From Rhytidiadelphus loreus (taxonomy: Eukaryota > Streptophyta > Bryopsida > Hypnales > Hylocomiaceae), in NCBI GenBank assembly GCA_947034895.1, contig OX344764.1:21018001-21082000 (forward strand): 64,000 bases of DNA. The letters are read 5' to 3'. A program made the translations under genes and the position numbers. Below the pieces are notes generated by a model, which was not told the origin of the DNA, searched no databases, and saw nothing but the letters and a program-made list of their open reading frames with translations. Below are positions 34,277 to 46,646 of the stretch, in pieces; positions within the stretch are counted from its first letter, which is position 1; every line of letters begins with the position of its first letter.

Positions 34277-36118
34277 ATAGGTGCCATTCAAATTTAGTGA
34301 AAAAGAGATTTGAACAACCTTTAAAGGTCATACTAAACCACTGTGGCTGATTTATCAGTGCCCTTTGTAAATTTACAGCCCTTAACCCCTAAAGACTCCT
34401 AATCAACCATTTTATAGTCACCACCCAACTTCATGCAAAGTTTTTGGGAGGATACCTTTTTTTTTCAAATTTTTCAAATTTTCTGTGCAAACTAGATTGG
34501 GTTGTCTTTCTAATTAAGATTGCTATTGTCAAACAAAAATTATAAGGAAAGTAGCACAAATTGTTTAATATTTGCTCAGCGAAGGAAAGTTTATTACTTG
34601 GAGGACGAAATTGGATTTTTGGATTTTTGAAATCAAATCTTCAAAACTCATTTGAATAAAATCTATGAATAGTTTTAAAATTTTGACAATATGGATATTC
34701 TCTTCTCTTTATACATCACATTGTCTTCTTTGATGCAAACTTCAAAAAAGTTATGGAACTTACATTTTATAACAAATTTGTGTTTTATCCCAAACCCACA
34801 GGTCTTAGGTATTTAGGGGTTGAGGATTAACATTCAACATTCAACATTCAACAAAGAATGGGCTACCTTTGCTGTGGTGATGTATCTTCAGAGGTATCCA
34901 GAAACGATTTCAATTCCTGAAGAATTCAACCGCTAATCATTCAACATAGAATAGTCAATCTCCAAGCTAGTTTACATACATGCCCATCTGTGATTGTGTA
35001 ACAAGATTGATCACAACAAACTGAAATTCAGATCTGGAAATTGAATGACCAAAATAGACTCCATTAGGAACAAGCTTAAACACAAAATTAAAGAGACCAC
35101 GGCAAATCCCACTTGAAAAAGGAAAAATCATGCAAATCGAGCTAATGTTTCAGTCATCCACTATCCAAATCCCATTGTTTTGTACCTATTTCACGTGATT
35201 ATTTAGTCGTGCTTCCAACTATAGTACTCTCAAGTTCTAATTCCATATCAATTGTCCAAAAGTTATTTTATTTGCCAGTCCGACTTGCCATGTGCTCTGA
35301 GGATGCCCTAATTTTTGGACACAAGCTAATACTGTACTGTTGTTATCGTATTAGCTTATGGCTCCAGCCTGTTTCAGGACACTCCAATAATCAGCATAGT
35401 TTCCCTTATCAAGTACACTAACTTAGATAGCAATGACTCTCATCCAGAATGCTCAGCTTGAATCAACAGAGACCGACATAACCAACATGATACAGTCTCA
35501 CGTATCCAAAGTTCAAAGCGTATCAGAATCTGACAAAGCAACCAGCCAAGTGAGTCAGCTTCCTGCAGTTTAACATATATAAATAGAAAACTCCACAAGC
35601 AATAACTGACAGGACAGGCCTGCGAAACTGAGAATAACGTACTACTTAACCTGCAGCAATATCATCTTCCGAGTCAATTTCGCCTCCTAACCCATTCCTG
35701 CGACACCATGATGATTCTCGGAACGCAATCAATGATTTACAGATGTTGGATACATGAGCTTCGGAGTTCCATTCCCTCAGAGCAATTGATGAAAATAAGC
35801 ATGCAGACTGAGGCACATGTTGGAAACTGGAATGAAGAATAGTGAATAGCTGGGATCACAAGATACAAGGTGTTGAAAAGAAAGCAAGAATTCTCTCAAT
35901 CCGCTACTGCTAGAAGTCGAGTGACTGTGAGGCATTTACAACTGATAAGGGATCATGAATCCTAAGACTACATTCTAAGGGATGGTTAAGAAGTAACACT
36001 CATCCGCAGTGTTGAACCTGCTGTACCTACAACCTCTTGGCATTTACAACAGTATGATACATGGTTTTGTACATTGCAAGGGCGTCTCTGAGTTCCTCAA
36101 ATGCGCCAATCTACCAAT

Positions 36119-36739
36119 CTACGAAAAAAAGTCCGATTCATAATTTTTCCTTCCCCTAAATTTAATAGCACCGGAAGGATCATCAGGGCTAGAAGGTACC
36201 GAAATGAATCCCCATTGTGAGGGTGTTACTGACATTGACCCCCTTTCTCGAAACCTCAGCTTCAAATCATACGCAGCTCTCTGTTGTCGGTCATGAAGGA
36301 TCACGTACGCCATTTTCAGCTCAAGAAATGCGTTGGTGGCCTCTTCTCTTCGTTCCTCGGGCACCACGTCCGGATGCACCTTCAGCGCCTGACTTCGGTA
36401 CGCCGTCTTAATCTGCTCCGGCGTCGCAAGTTGACTCACCCCGAGATAATCGTACAAAGTTTTACCACTGATGTGCTCTGAATTGCTTGCGGTGAAATTC
36501 TCCCGGATGTGGTCTGCGTCAGTGGCATACGCCCACGACGCGAATGTCGCACCAAGTCTTCTTCGACGTCGCAATTCACCAGACAACACGAACCCCCCAC
36601 ACTTTTGACCAAAGAACAGGGAAACCGAATTCGAATTAGACGAGGGTTGACATTCCCCCTCACCTGGACTCAATGCTAAAGCAGAAGAATGTCTCGGCGA
36701 CACGGCAACGACAGCTCCAGACACACCCACTGCTGCCAT
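36119..36739 (-). CDS. J-domain (DnaJ/Hsp40) protein with organelle-type leader
   Basis: A single-exon frame of 206 residues. The J domain spans about residues 94-160 (KTLYDYLGVSQLATPEQIKT, then AYRSQALKVHPDVV and YVILHDRQQRAAYDL), with the HPD tripeptide at 122-124 that stimulates Hsp70 ATPase. There is no Gly/Phe region, zinc finger or C-terminal substrate domain, so it is a type III (C-class) J protein. The first 70 residues are rich in Ala, Ser and Arg (LRRRRRLGATFASW), fitting a plastid or mitochondrial targeting peptide; this is inference. The start is the ATG at 36739; an in-frame GTG two codons upstream is not a likely start in plants. The size resembles small chloroplast J proteins. 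Confidence 0.85.
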   Translation of the reverse strand: MAAVGVSGAVVAVSPRHSSALALSPGEGECQPSSNSNSVSLFFGQKCGGFVLSGELRRRRRLGATFASWAYATDADHIRENFTASNSEHISGKTLYDYLGVSQLATPEQIKTAYRSQALKVHPDVVPEERREEATNAFLELKMAYVILHDRQQRAAYDLKLRFRERGSMSVTPSQWGFISVPSSPDDPSGAIKFRGRKNYESDFFS

Positions 36740-37360
36740 GTCCACTCCAAACCCTTCTCAGACACTTCTCCCTCCAAAACAAAGCGAAAAAAAATCCTTG
36801 ACCTCACAAATCCTCAAAACCCTAACCTACACATCCGATCCACAAATTCCGCCATAGCAGCCTCCCGAATCATCAATGAAAAGAAAAGAAAGTTGACCTG
36901 CTTCCAATTCCATTTCACTTAGTCTCCTACGCTCAAAAAACTCCCGGACGATCCGCGAAGCCCTAGAAGAATGCCATTAATAGGAATTTCAGATCCTATC
37001 CACCAAATTCCAATGTTTCAATCCGCGAAACCCGATTTAGGGTTTCTTCTGCAACACACAAGAAAACCTGCGACGCTACGCCAGGAGCTCTGGCTCCACC
37101 GCCGTCGCCAACACGAAGCTTTGACTGGCAGAGTACGAGGTCTTGGCATACAAAGGCGGGAAGATCTTCTGCAAGGAGAAACTGAGGAGCTCCCAGCACC
37201 GTCCGATGAAGTCCCGCCGTCAGATCGCACACACACCGCGGAAATCACAGCGGCCTCGGGTCGTTCAATTATTCAAATTATGTGTGGCCTCTATTCAGGA
37301 AGAAATTCCAAGCCTGGTGCTGTTTGAATTTTCAGGCTATGGTTGAAAGTTGTGAAGGGA
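36740..37360. promoter_or_regulatory. 5' region of the J-protein gene
   Basis: This stretch is richer in GC than its surroundings and has CCCTAAA-type and GAAACCCTAAAT-type plant promoter motifs in - orientation (TAGGGTTT near 37037). Overlapping open frames on both strands at 36971-37330 do not resemble known proteins, so I read it as promoter and leader. Confidence 0.35.
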
Positions 37361-38840
37361 GAGTTCAGTCGGTTTCCTAATAATAAGTCCATTCCTCACT
37401 TGGACTTTTCCCACGGAGTCAATTCTCCACTTAATTTAAAACTAACTATATATTCTGAAAGCTAAGAAAAAGGTGAAAATATGAACCCTATATGACCCAA
37501 GCTACCTAAGTGATCATTTTTTGGTCAATGCCCCTCTTTTTTGAGCTGCTCGTTTTCAAATTTTCAAAATTTTCTTAAATAAAAATAATTTTCTGAAAAA
37601 TAGGTTGCATTATGAATCTAATGGTGGTAGTTTCATCAAATTTCAAGTTAAACTCAGCCTTGTGGGATTTTTCAAAGTTTAGAGGTGTGGTGTAGTTTAT
37701 AGCTCATTTTGGGGTCTGGTTTGGGCATGGACTAAAAAGTCAGACAACCAATGTGATTCTTGCCCACCTTGAAAAGAGTAGATCCATCTCGAAAAGGGCA
37801 GTTCCAAGGAGTTCAACAAGAAGACAAGTGTCTCATTGACTTGTTTTTCTTACAAACACTACTCTCATTTCAATGACCACCATGCATTGCAAGCTCCACC
37901 ATCAATTGAAAAATGCGTGGAATGTTGTGAAATTTACATGTACATTCTCAACTCTCTTATCTTTCACTGAGCACAAAAAAATAATCATTTCAAAATATTC
38001 TCGCAAAGATGTGCTCCTTCAAAGTGCACTGCCTTGTATTTCCATTCACCCAAATAATTGAACTTTGAACTTAAATATCTCCTAAATTGTGTGGTCAAAT
38101 AATCTGAAATTTTTAGAAGTGCTCACTCTCGATGTGAACTTCAATATACTATGGTTACATTCTATCCTATCTCAAGAAAAAATTGCTCAAGTTCTTAATA
38201 GTTTTGGTCCATTTTGAAAGTACACAACCCTTGGGTCATTAGGGGTTAAAATGTGAGGTGTAGGCAATTACACTACCATCCCTTTACCTACCACCAAGCA
38301 CAATTTTTGACCTATAATTCGCAAAGAATGTGCCATACACATCAACATCCGCCACCATTGTTTTGGCTTTAGACCATTTTGTAGAGCTTGAAAGTGCCTC
38401 AAATCAAATGTGCATCTTGTAGATGGAGAATGGATTAGTATTAAATTGGTGGTAGATTGATGGTTGATTTTAAAAAAACTTTTGGAACCTTTAATTATGA
38501 TTTTGATCTGTTATTTCTAAATTTGTTTACTGTGACTTTTCTTTGTTCAATATGCCTCAAAATTTAATACACCATGTCTCTCTTTCATAGCTTTTAGAAT
38601 ATGTAGTTAGTTGTAGAATTTGGTGATTTATTGATTACATCGAGAAGTGTCTCAACAAGGAATGGATCTTTTTGCTTGCAACTCAAACGTGTCGGGTCTT
38701 TGCTCAACACACCTGTGTAAAAGAATCCAAATTCTTTTTCTTTTGGGGTTTGGCACAATCCCAATCAAACTCATTTGAGAACACATCTAAACTACACAAA
38801 TACTTGAAAAACTTAGACAACACCAAATTTTGAATGAAAA
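37360..38840. other. AT-rich spacer
   Basis: No gene, RNA or clear repeat recognised. Confidence 0.5.
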
Positions 38841-38849
38841 GTGAGCAAT

Positions 38850-39080
38850 TAATCCTTGAACGCCAGGCTGGTCACCGTGGAAATCATCTGTTTTGTCACC
38901 GTGTGAATTGTTGGCCTAAAAAAATGAAAAAGTCCTCATTGGAAGACAAACTACTGTAGAAGACATTCCCTTTCCACACAAATTTTGGAGGATGAATAGT
39001 TGCACTTCTGTCCCACATGGAAAGATTCTTTGTCATCCATCGGACGCCAAAACGTCCTCCTCGATGCTTAAAGGTTAATG
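38850..39080. mobile_element. MITE with TTAA-containing ends, copy 1
   Basis: The left end ATTAATCCTTGAACGCC is inverse to the right end, which reads ATTAACCTTTAAGCATC on the other strand. The interior shares AGTTGCACTT, TTGTCATCCATCGGACG and ACCGTGGAAATCATC with the copies at 40461-40701 and 41582-42215. Confidence 0.6.
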
Positions 39081-40460
39081 TTGAATTTGCTTGGAAGAGC
39101 AAAAAAAATTATGTGAGAGAATCCTAGTCCCAGTACAGTCCTAGTTGAATAAGCCTAGTCTGAACGTAATAAGACAAGTGTACCCCCAATCAATAGTATT
39201 ATGGCAAGTGGGCAAGATATTCCAGAATGTCATTGAAGAGAATGAGTGAGCCCGAGGTCCATATTTTCTGTAAAAAAGGTCTGATTGTACGTTAATTTCT
39301 AGAACCTCCCGTTCCAGGGGCAGATTTTTCCTCCCACGCGACAGGGCACAGCCGCAAGCGTAACTTACTAATTAGTTAGTTCGTGGACCAATGACAACTG
39401 ACGGTCGCTAACCTAGAAACTGCGTGGAGCTCGATCTCCGAGCCACGGCTGGGCTGCATGAGCGAGAGTGATCGTGTCAAGCTTGATGAGAGCCACAAAA
39501 GAGGTGGATTTCGACCCAAGTATCTGCCTGAAACTCCTCCAACAACTCAAAATTGAGAGAGCAGTGACGGAGGCATCAACTGCAAAAAAAATTGAACCCA
39601 AGTTACGTAGGAATCGGTAGTATCATAAAAGCAAGGTTAATTAAGCCTCCTTCCCACGCAAGCTTAACCCCTAAAGTTCCAAGGCCATTTTTCTGCCAAA
39701 ACCACTCAAAACTATCACTTTTGCTATGTTCACCTATGAAATAAATTTTTAAAATATTTTTTAGAATCTAACCATAGGATCTTGTTCTTCACTTATCTTA
39801 GATCACGTGACGAAAATTTTGTGATTTTTGACCGTATAGATTGAAATATATTAGCGTTCAAAGTGGAAGAAAAAAAATTATTTCAAGAAAGTTGCTATGA
39901 ATGCCCACAAAACAAGAAACTCCATAACTTTCACATCACTAATCCAAATGGAATGAATCAAAGCTTACCATTTAGAAGAAAATATAATATACAAGAAAAA
40001 AAATATTAAAATTTTTATTTCAATTTTTGGTAGATTTTTTTTGCTACTCAGTCTCCCCCATTTTGAGGTTATTGTGGCATAACTTTTGCTCCCGGGCACC
40101 GATTGGAATAAAAATTATATTCTTGGAAAGCTCATGAGTTTATTTATCTTATGAGAAAGTTTCAAAAAGTTTCAGTAAATATTGAGATCATAAGAGCCTG
40201 CCCGAAATCCATTTTGTCCCTTGTGGGGAAGATTATACCCAGTTTAAACAGCATCACAAAATTGCAAAAAAAGGGAATTATTGTTCATACAAAGGGAAAT
40301 AGTGATCCGGATTTGAAATCACTATTGTGACATTATCAAATTTTTATATTCAGAGTATGGAGTGGTGTGTAATTGAAAGTGCTATTCCAGACAAATATTA
40401 TACTCCGTAATAAAAAGATTGCAAGAATGTAGGAAAACAATTGTTTATGTATCGTTAGTG
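39081..40460. other. Spacer between MITE copies
   Basis: No gene recognised; the short frames here do not resemble proteins. Confidence 0.5.
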
Positions 40461-40701
40461 CCTTCCTTTGATACCTTAACTCTTGAACATTGACACGGAC
40501 GCCAAACATCCGATGGATGACAAGGAATCTTTGAGTGTAGGACGAAAGTGCAACTATTCATCTTTGGAATTGGGTTTGGAAAGGAAAGATCTCCTACAGT
40601 ACTTTGACTTCCAATAGGTGCTTTTGCTATTTCTTTGACATTCCCCCCGGCAATATAAAAGGATGATTTTGAGCATCCCCCCTTTGACATTCAAGGGTTA
40701 A
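40461..40701. mobile_element. MITE with TTAA-containing ends, copy 2 (inverted)
   Basis: The ends GTTAACCCTTGAATGTC (right, read on the - strand) and CCTTAACTCTTGAACATTG (left) are inverse repeats. The interior matches copy 1 (TTGTCATCCATCGGATG, AGTTGCACTTTCGTCC) on the opposite strand. Confidence 0.6.
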
Positions 40702-40829
40702 CAAGGGCCTCTAGCCTGTCCCATTAGATGGGATTAAGCTGCAGTAGAGGGTTGCGAGTTCCTCAGCATTTCCAAACGTTGGGAACTCCACCACGTAGAA
40801 TGCTGATGTAGTTGAGAGTCGACCACATC

Positions 40830-40970
40830 AACAAATATTAAAAAATAATTTTTTAATAATAATTTTTTAATAATAATTTTTTAAATAATTTTTTTCATTC
40901 ATATTTTTCATTCATATTTTTCATTCATATTTTTCATTCATATTTTTTTATTTTTTAAATTAAAAAAAAA
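40830..40970. repeat. Low-complexity and TTCATTCATATTTT tandem
   Basis: TAATAATTTTTTAA repeats are followed by four copies of a 16-bp TTCATTCATATTTTTC-type unit and a poly-T/poly-A tract, inside a relative of the 30585 element. Confidence 0.75.
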
Positions 40971-41581
40971 AAAAAAAAATCCAAGTAGTTCAGGTTAGTT
41001 CCTAGCAACAAAAACAACCTGAAACGGCCCTCCCAAAGGACCGAATCCCATGTAATGCTCCATACCATAAGGTAACAGTTTTTAAATTAAGAGTTGGAGC
41101 TGATTTTTGGAGAGGTGAAACTTCTTGAAATTAAATTTTCAGTAAATTATCCTTGAAAGACAAGTGGAATTGGCATCTAACCTAAGTTGTTTCATATGTT
41201 TTGGAGCTTTTTGGGATTAATTCTGAATTTTTGAAGTTCAAAATGTAGTGGGCTCTACAATCACCCACCTCCTAAAATGTAAAGTATTTATACATTGTTG
41301 ATACAATGAAAAAGCAACATGTACAAATAGTGTACATTTCAAGAGGTGGGCGATTTTAGAGCTTGAGAGCTTTATGGACATGTTACCTTAGCACTTCTCC
41401 ACCTTTTTCTGCTGAATCTTCATTCTCTCAAATTGTTCCATTAGCTTTAGCACTCAGTTCCACTAACTACATAACACCTGGAGTGCTATGAGGTACCACC
41501 TCATATTTCTACATCTCATTGGGCTCTCCATAGCACCACATATGAGAAAGTTCCCATCCATAGTAGTGCCATCCAACAATG

Positions 41582-42215
41582 GGCTTAACTTTGGAACATT
41601 GAGTTGGTTACCATAGAAATCATCCTTTTGGGTTTTGTAGGAATCATTTGCTTAAAAAATCCAAGAGCACTCATTGCTCCCCTTTTCATACTAAATTCCA
41701 AGGTTGGATGAACATCTACACTGCACTTCTCTCTTATATAGAAGAATTTTTTGTCATCTATGAGACACGTTTTGGTCGGCATGTTGTTACATGGTTAATG
41801 CATTGCACTTCTCTCTTGCATAGAAGAATTTTTTGTCATCTATCAGACATGTTTTGGTCGGCATGTTGTTACATGGTTAATGCATTGCACTTCTCACTTG
41901 CATAGAAGAATTTTCTGTCATCTATTAGACACTTTTTGGTCGGCATGTTGTTATATGGTTAATGCATTGCACTTCTCTCTTACATAGAAGAATTTTTTTG
42001 TCATCTATCAAACACTTTTTGGTCGGTATGTTGTTACATGGTTAATGCACTGCACTTCTCTCTTACATAGAAGAATTTTTTTGTCATCCATTGGACACTT
42101 TTTGGTCAGCTTGTTGTTACATGGTTAATGCACTACACTTCTCTCTTACATAGAAGAATTCTTTGTCATCCATCAAACACTTCTAGACCAACTTCTTGTT
42201 ACAAGTTTAAGGGTC
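41582..42215. mobile_element. MITE with TTAA-containing ends, copy 3, internally amplified
   Basis: It starts CTTAACTTTGGAACATTG and ends ACAAGTTTAAGGGTCAAC, and so belongs to the same family as copies 1 and 2. It is enlarged by the 82-83 bp tandem array inside it. Confidence 0.5.
41705..42200. repeat. Tandem array, six copies of an 82-83 bp unit
   Basis: GAAGAATTTTTTGTCATC recurs at 41741, 41823, 41905, 41987, 42070 and 42153 (spacings 82, 82, 82, 83, 83). Each unit also has TTTTGGTCGGCATGTTGTTA, CATGGTTAATGCATTGCACT and TCTCTCTTACATA. The repeats are contiguous and long, so this is not a CRISPR array. Confidence 0.92.
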
Positions 42216-43970
42216 AACTTACAAGTGAGCCCCATGAACAAGTTTACTGCTAATTCAAGCAAGAAGTCAAAAGCGGCTCCACCGATTTGTCTTGCTGGGG
42301 TGGGCAAGCAAGAAAGGAGGAGTTGAAGTTTCATCAACATTGGTGGACAACCTCATTGGTGGAGACTAGTCAATCTTGAGAGAATCTAATACATGTAAAT
42401 TTCCTATTGTATCCCTCCCCACCCACTTGGTCCACATGAAAGTGCAACCGCTATTTTCCCTTGTAACGCCCATTGTGAAAGTTCCCCGATGACCAATAAA
42501 TGTAAAGAGGCCCTAATTTAAGTTACTTTGTATTTTGCAAGAGCAGTTCAAAAGGTTCCCACTGAGGCTTATTATGGGCACCAGTAACAACAGATTCTGC
42601 AACAGTGAACACGTTGTACTCTAGTCGGTACTGAGAGGATCTTGTCGAATGGCCACACAACTGACTCAAGCAGTAGATATATATTTTTAATTCTTAAAAC
42701 GAAGACCAATGCTGAAAAGAAAAGAAACTCCAAACAATGGGAACAGAACTGGCTCGGGAACATGAACTACGGAGTACAATATATGCAGTGAACTGTGCAG
42801 GGGAAGCACAGTACGAAGTTGTCATTTCAATCAGCATTCTGAAGTGTGCAGTTGCTGGAATAGGTTGTCTGGGTTCTGCGATTTCTAGCTGCAGGATTTT
42901 ATTGTTTGTTTCCAAATCAGTCTCAGCCCTAGAATTTAATCTCATCGAACTACCCCTCCATTCTTAGATTGCAGGTATTGAAATTTGATCACTTCCTATT
43001 GAGTCGCTGGACTAGCTGTCCAGAGGCAGGGGTTCATTGTTCAGCGCTACATGAGAGAATTTGTAGGACTGGAGATCCTGGAGGGTGTCTGTCTGGATGG
43101 CCAAAACGCTATGATTGCAAGTATTTGTTCTCTAATAACCGCAGCCAAGCAGCCAAGATAGATCCTCCAGCTCCAGCTCGGGTCAGCAAAGGTAGAACTC
43201 TCTTAAGTGCTTGGGAACTCATTTGTGTGTTGAAAGCTTGAAAGCTTCGCAATCGGTCCATAAGCAACATGATGCGTTGCCAGAAATGATATCATTTTGT
43301 CATACTGGATACCCGGTAGCGATTGATGCATTAACGAGCAACAGCAACTTTACAGTTTTACATAAAAATTTCTGTGCAATCCTCCCCTTCTCACAAAATA
43401 CACTTTCCAACATGCATGAATGGATTGAAACTCGGAAGAACACTGCGTCATGTGAATCCACACAAATTCCTTAGGGCAACAGGTCCAGTTCCTACAATCA
43501 GGGCTTCCTTGTTGCTGCAGATGGCATCATGGATTTGCCGCCTAGTTCATGCTACTAGTGTCTAGCTCGCTCTTCTCAAGCTTCATCTGAAGGCAACGAC
43601 TCACAAGGGAATTGAACTAGTGAAAAGAAGAGACTCAAATAATAGAATGCTTCTGCAAGGTTTTGAGGCAGAAGCTGGTGATGTCCAAGGTGCCCAAGGA
43701 GCAGTCCACTACCTCGTCTTAATTACAGCACATGCCAATTGGGTAAAGTCCGATTATGTTCGAGTCCCAGAGATCATGAGCCAGCTTTCTCCTTTGCAAC
43801 AGTCAAATTGGGAGTATCATGCGCGACGTATGGAAGAAACTGCATTTCAAGGCACCAGAACAGATCAGTCACTAAACCGTGATGATTCCAAACTATGGGC
43901 AGAAGAAAAGTAACCGACTAACTATCAGTATAAGCAAGGAATTATAGGACAAACGCTAACCCTTTCCAAA
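42216..43970. other. Spacer with weak coding-like frames
   Basis: Base composition is more balanced here than in the neighbouring repeats. A + strand frame to a stop at 43911-43913 (containing VHYLVLITAHANWVKSDYVR and EYHARRMEETAFQ) looks protein-like but I do not recognise it. It may be the remnant of an exon or the 3' region of the mL41 gene. Confidence 0.3.
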
Positions 43971-43972
43971 CT

Positions 43973-44847
43973 CTAACAAAGAAGCTGCAGGTAGTTTGTA
44001 CTGTCGAGGACCGGGAGGAGGAAACCCAGCATTACATAAGGTTTCTTCCTACAGTCCCGATGCCTTGAAGACACCTTCCAGATAAGAATCCGATCCGGCT
44101 TTGAAGACCCTCGTAAATCAAAAACCCTACGAAGCACAGTGATAATGGTTCGCGATATAGGCTGTGTGTACAGGCTGTCCCGCAAAGGGTCTAATTCGAA
44201 TTGTGCGAACCCCTCGGGATTGATGTCATTAACCTCTGCTTATTAACCCTCTGATTTCAAAATTATCATTTCGGTTGATCATATTATGGAAAGTATAACC
44301 TAAATGGAGAAAATCTTTAGATCATTAGATTGAGTGGACAACATAGCATAAAAAAATAAAAATTGAACAAACAGAAATTCCCATATAAACTCTTCAAACT
44401 GGTCTAAAAACATGAGGACCACTGTGGGCTTCTTCGCCCTTCAAGGTTTGAAAACAAACTAGGGTCCTTTATGCTTCTCTTGTCCCAAAGATGCAACCGA
44501 ATGAGCGCAGTTTGCATTCAAGCATGGAAGCAAAGAGAGTCTTTACCTTGCAGTTGGTCAAATCAGGAACGACGTACTTTGGAAGCTTCTCGTCCATCAA
44601 CACATAACTACCTGTGCACATTCCCACAGGGATGCAATGTTTTATAAGAATCCACACAGAATGCCCGCTTTGAATATTGAGAACCTCTTGTGCAATTCAT
44701 ACCTTTGCTGGTATGACGACCTGTAGACTTGCAGCCCTTTCCCTTGTAGTAGTTGCGCGGACCGCGCTTCGAAGTGAGGATCTTAATTCCGGTGCGAGGG
44801 ACGGCACGCCCACCGCGTAAGAATTGAGTGAGAATGCCCAGCGCCAT
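43973..44847 (-). CDS. MRPL41: Mitochondrial large-subunit ribosomal protein mL41 (L27-type)
   Basis: Exon 1 is 44847-44703 (MALGILTQFLRGGRAVPRTG, then ILTSKRGPRNYYKGKGCKST and HTSK) with donor AAAG|GTATG. Exon 2 is 44611-44547 (SYVLMDEKLPKYVVPDLTNC and K) with acceptor CACAG and donor AAG|GTAAAG. They join in phase 1 to read SKGSYVLMDEKLPKYVVPDL, matching plant mL41, a small subunit of the mitochondrial 50S particle. The last exon is less certain. The best match is near 44040, reading KKPYV (the family ends in LKPYV or similar) and running to a TAG at 43973. Another frame from the same acceptor gives a different tail. The family is usually about 90-110 residues. Confidence 0.78.
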
Positions 44848-46640
44848 AGCTCCTCGCTCCGAAATGAGAGAAATGTCCTAGTAGTCAAGAGCACTGACGG
44901 ATACAGCACAAAAAACAATCAGGGAGGTAAATGGGAACAAAACCCTAAAAGTTCTTTACACAACCTGGTTCGAAAGCATTGCTCATGAGTTCTGCGCAGT
45001 GAATCGAAGAAGGAAAGGATGAAAACAGCATAATGGGGGTCTAACAACGAGGAACAATGGAGCTCCCTCGCTCGCTTAGTCCCACTCCAAAAAACGACAC
45101 GGAAGCAAGAAACAGAGAAGCGACTGAAAACCCTAAATCTCAAGCCTTCGCAGAAATACTCCCTCACTGAAAAACCGTGAACCCTAGTTCAGAACTTGGT
45201 AAGGTTAGTAACCTGATGCGTCCGCATAAGCAATTCAGCATTGTTTCTGTTATTCAATTTCCTTACCTTTTATTTGATCTTGTTGGAAGTTTTAGATTCT
45301 ATTTACATGAATTTTTTTTCATTCAAATTTCCAAAGTGCTAAAAATTGGTGAATCCAAAAGAGTCCTTTAACTATCATAAATAAATAAATAGAAGGAGTA
45401 CATTTTAGGTAAAAAAAACTTTAAGGGGTGGTTATAAAAAGGACTCACAATTAGGTACAATTACCTTATTGAACAATGAACTTGAGTTTGGTGGGGGCAT
45501 CTTTAGCAGTTGGTATTATAAAAAAAAGGAAAAAGAAAAGGAATTTAGAAGAACAAGAACTAAAGTGAATTGGTTTAAAAATTGTTGCTTTAACCCTTTA
45601 ATTTTTATAGATATGTGATTCTAGACAAAATGCAAATGTATTATAAAATACAAGTTCCATGCTTTTTTTTAAAGTTTGCATCAAAGGGAGAATGTTAAAC
45701 ATTAAGATCACAAATTATCTATATATTAAATTTTGGAAAAACATTTATAAATTTGTTTCAAATCAATTTTGGAGATTAACTTAAAAAATTCACCAAAAGC
45801 TCTCTCCTTCTCTCTATTTAACATTTGAAAGATTTCTATGATTACCCCCAAATGCCATTTTAGTCTATATGTTGGATTGTCCTACTTCTAAATTGCATTG
45901 ATAGATAAAATGGAACATGAAGAAGAAAGAAAAAATATTTCATTTACACGGCCAAATCATTTTTTTAGTATAGTCTCTCTACTTCCATGCAAACACATCT
46001 TTTAGTCAATAGTACCACTAAAAAATCAATGCAAGCCTCATGGAATTTATTTTTCAAGCACAAAATGCCAACTATGATTTCTCTCATCTAATGTTTTTAG
46101 AATAAGATAAAGTATGGGCACGGAGGTCTTATGAAAAATAAAAATCCTTGTCTAAAGGGCTAACAAATCTAGACAAGGCTCCTTATTTCCTATAAGGCCT
46201 TAGAGTCTATGCCTTAGAGTCTTACCACTAGACTTGGTAGGGGAAGCCCAACAATTGGATGATAAAGGAATTAAGACATCAATAGAGGAATCAACCAAAC
46301 AATCATTTGAGTGTTCTTGTTTTCAGGCAAAGTGCATGTCTATAAAATGACCTCTGGTCTCAAGCTTGGATGCCTTTTTGAGGCCGGTCCATTAACATGC
46401 CATCCACTTTTTAAGTTTAGTGGGATAAATTTCTCAAATCAAATGCAGTAGATCATCCATTTTTTCTAGATGGGTGGACATGTTCTTATCCGGAGTAAAG
46501 ACGTAGTAGTCCATTGACATACTTCAAAGTGTCAATGGCCAAATTTTGCTTTGGTAACCATCAAAATTCTTAGGCACCTTTTCAGAAGTAGAAAAAGAAT
46601 TCACACCAAACTGACTTCTACGAAAAAATTGTAGCAAACA
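44848..46640. other. Upstream of mL41 and AT-rich spacer
   Basis: 44850-45180 is the probable promoter and leader of mL41, with GAGATTTAGGGTTTTC near 45130 in gene orientation. From 45200 to 46600 I see only AT-rich DNA. Confidence 0.5.
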
Positions 46641-46646
46641 TCCAGG

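Larger units (their letters stand above)
28930..36100. other. 7-kb AT-rich repeat region without recognised genes
   Basis: Only short open frames with no recognisable protein. It holds MITE-like inverted repeats (30585-30816, 34155-34276), a degenerate GGATAT/ATACGA stretch (31245-31375) and a small CATTCAA tandem (34830-34852). The last kilobase is probably the 3' untranslated and downstream part of the J-protein gene. Confidence 0.6.

Noticed and set aside
36971..37327. Overlapping open frames on both strands upstream of the J-protein gene
   Set aside because: No recognisable protein in any frame; fits a GC-richer promoter region.
41705..42200. Regular repeats that might suggest a CRISPR array
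   Set aside because: Units are contiguous 82-83 bp tandem copies without unique spacers, in a plant nuclear context.
43620..43913. Protein-like frame ending WAEEK
   Set aside because: The long version begins with GTG, no family recognised and no splice partners found; kept only as a note in the spacer entry.
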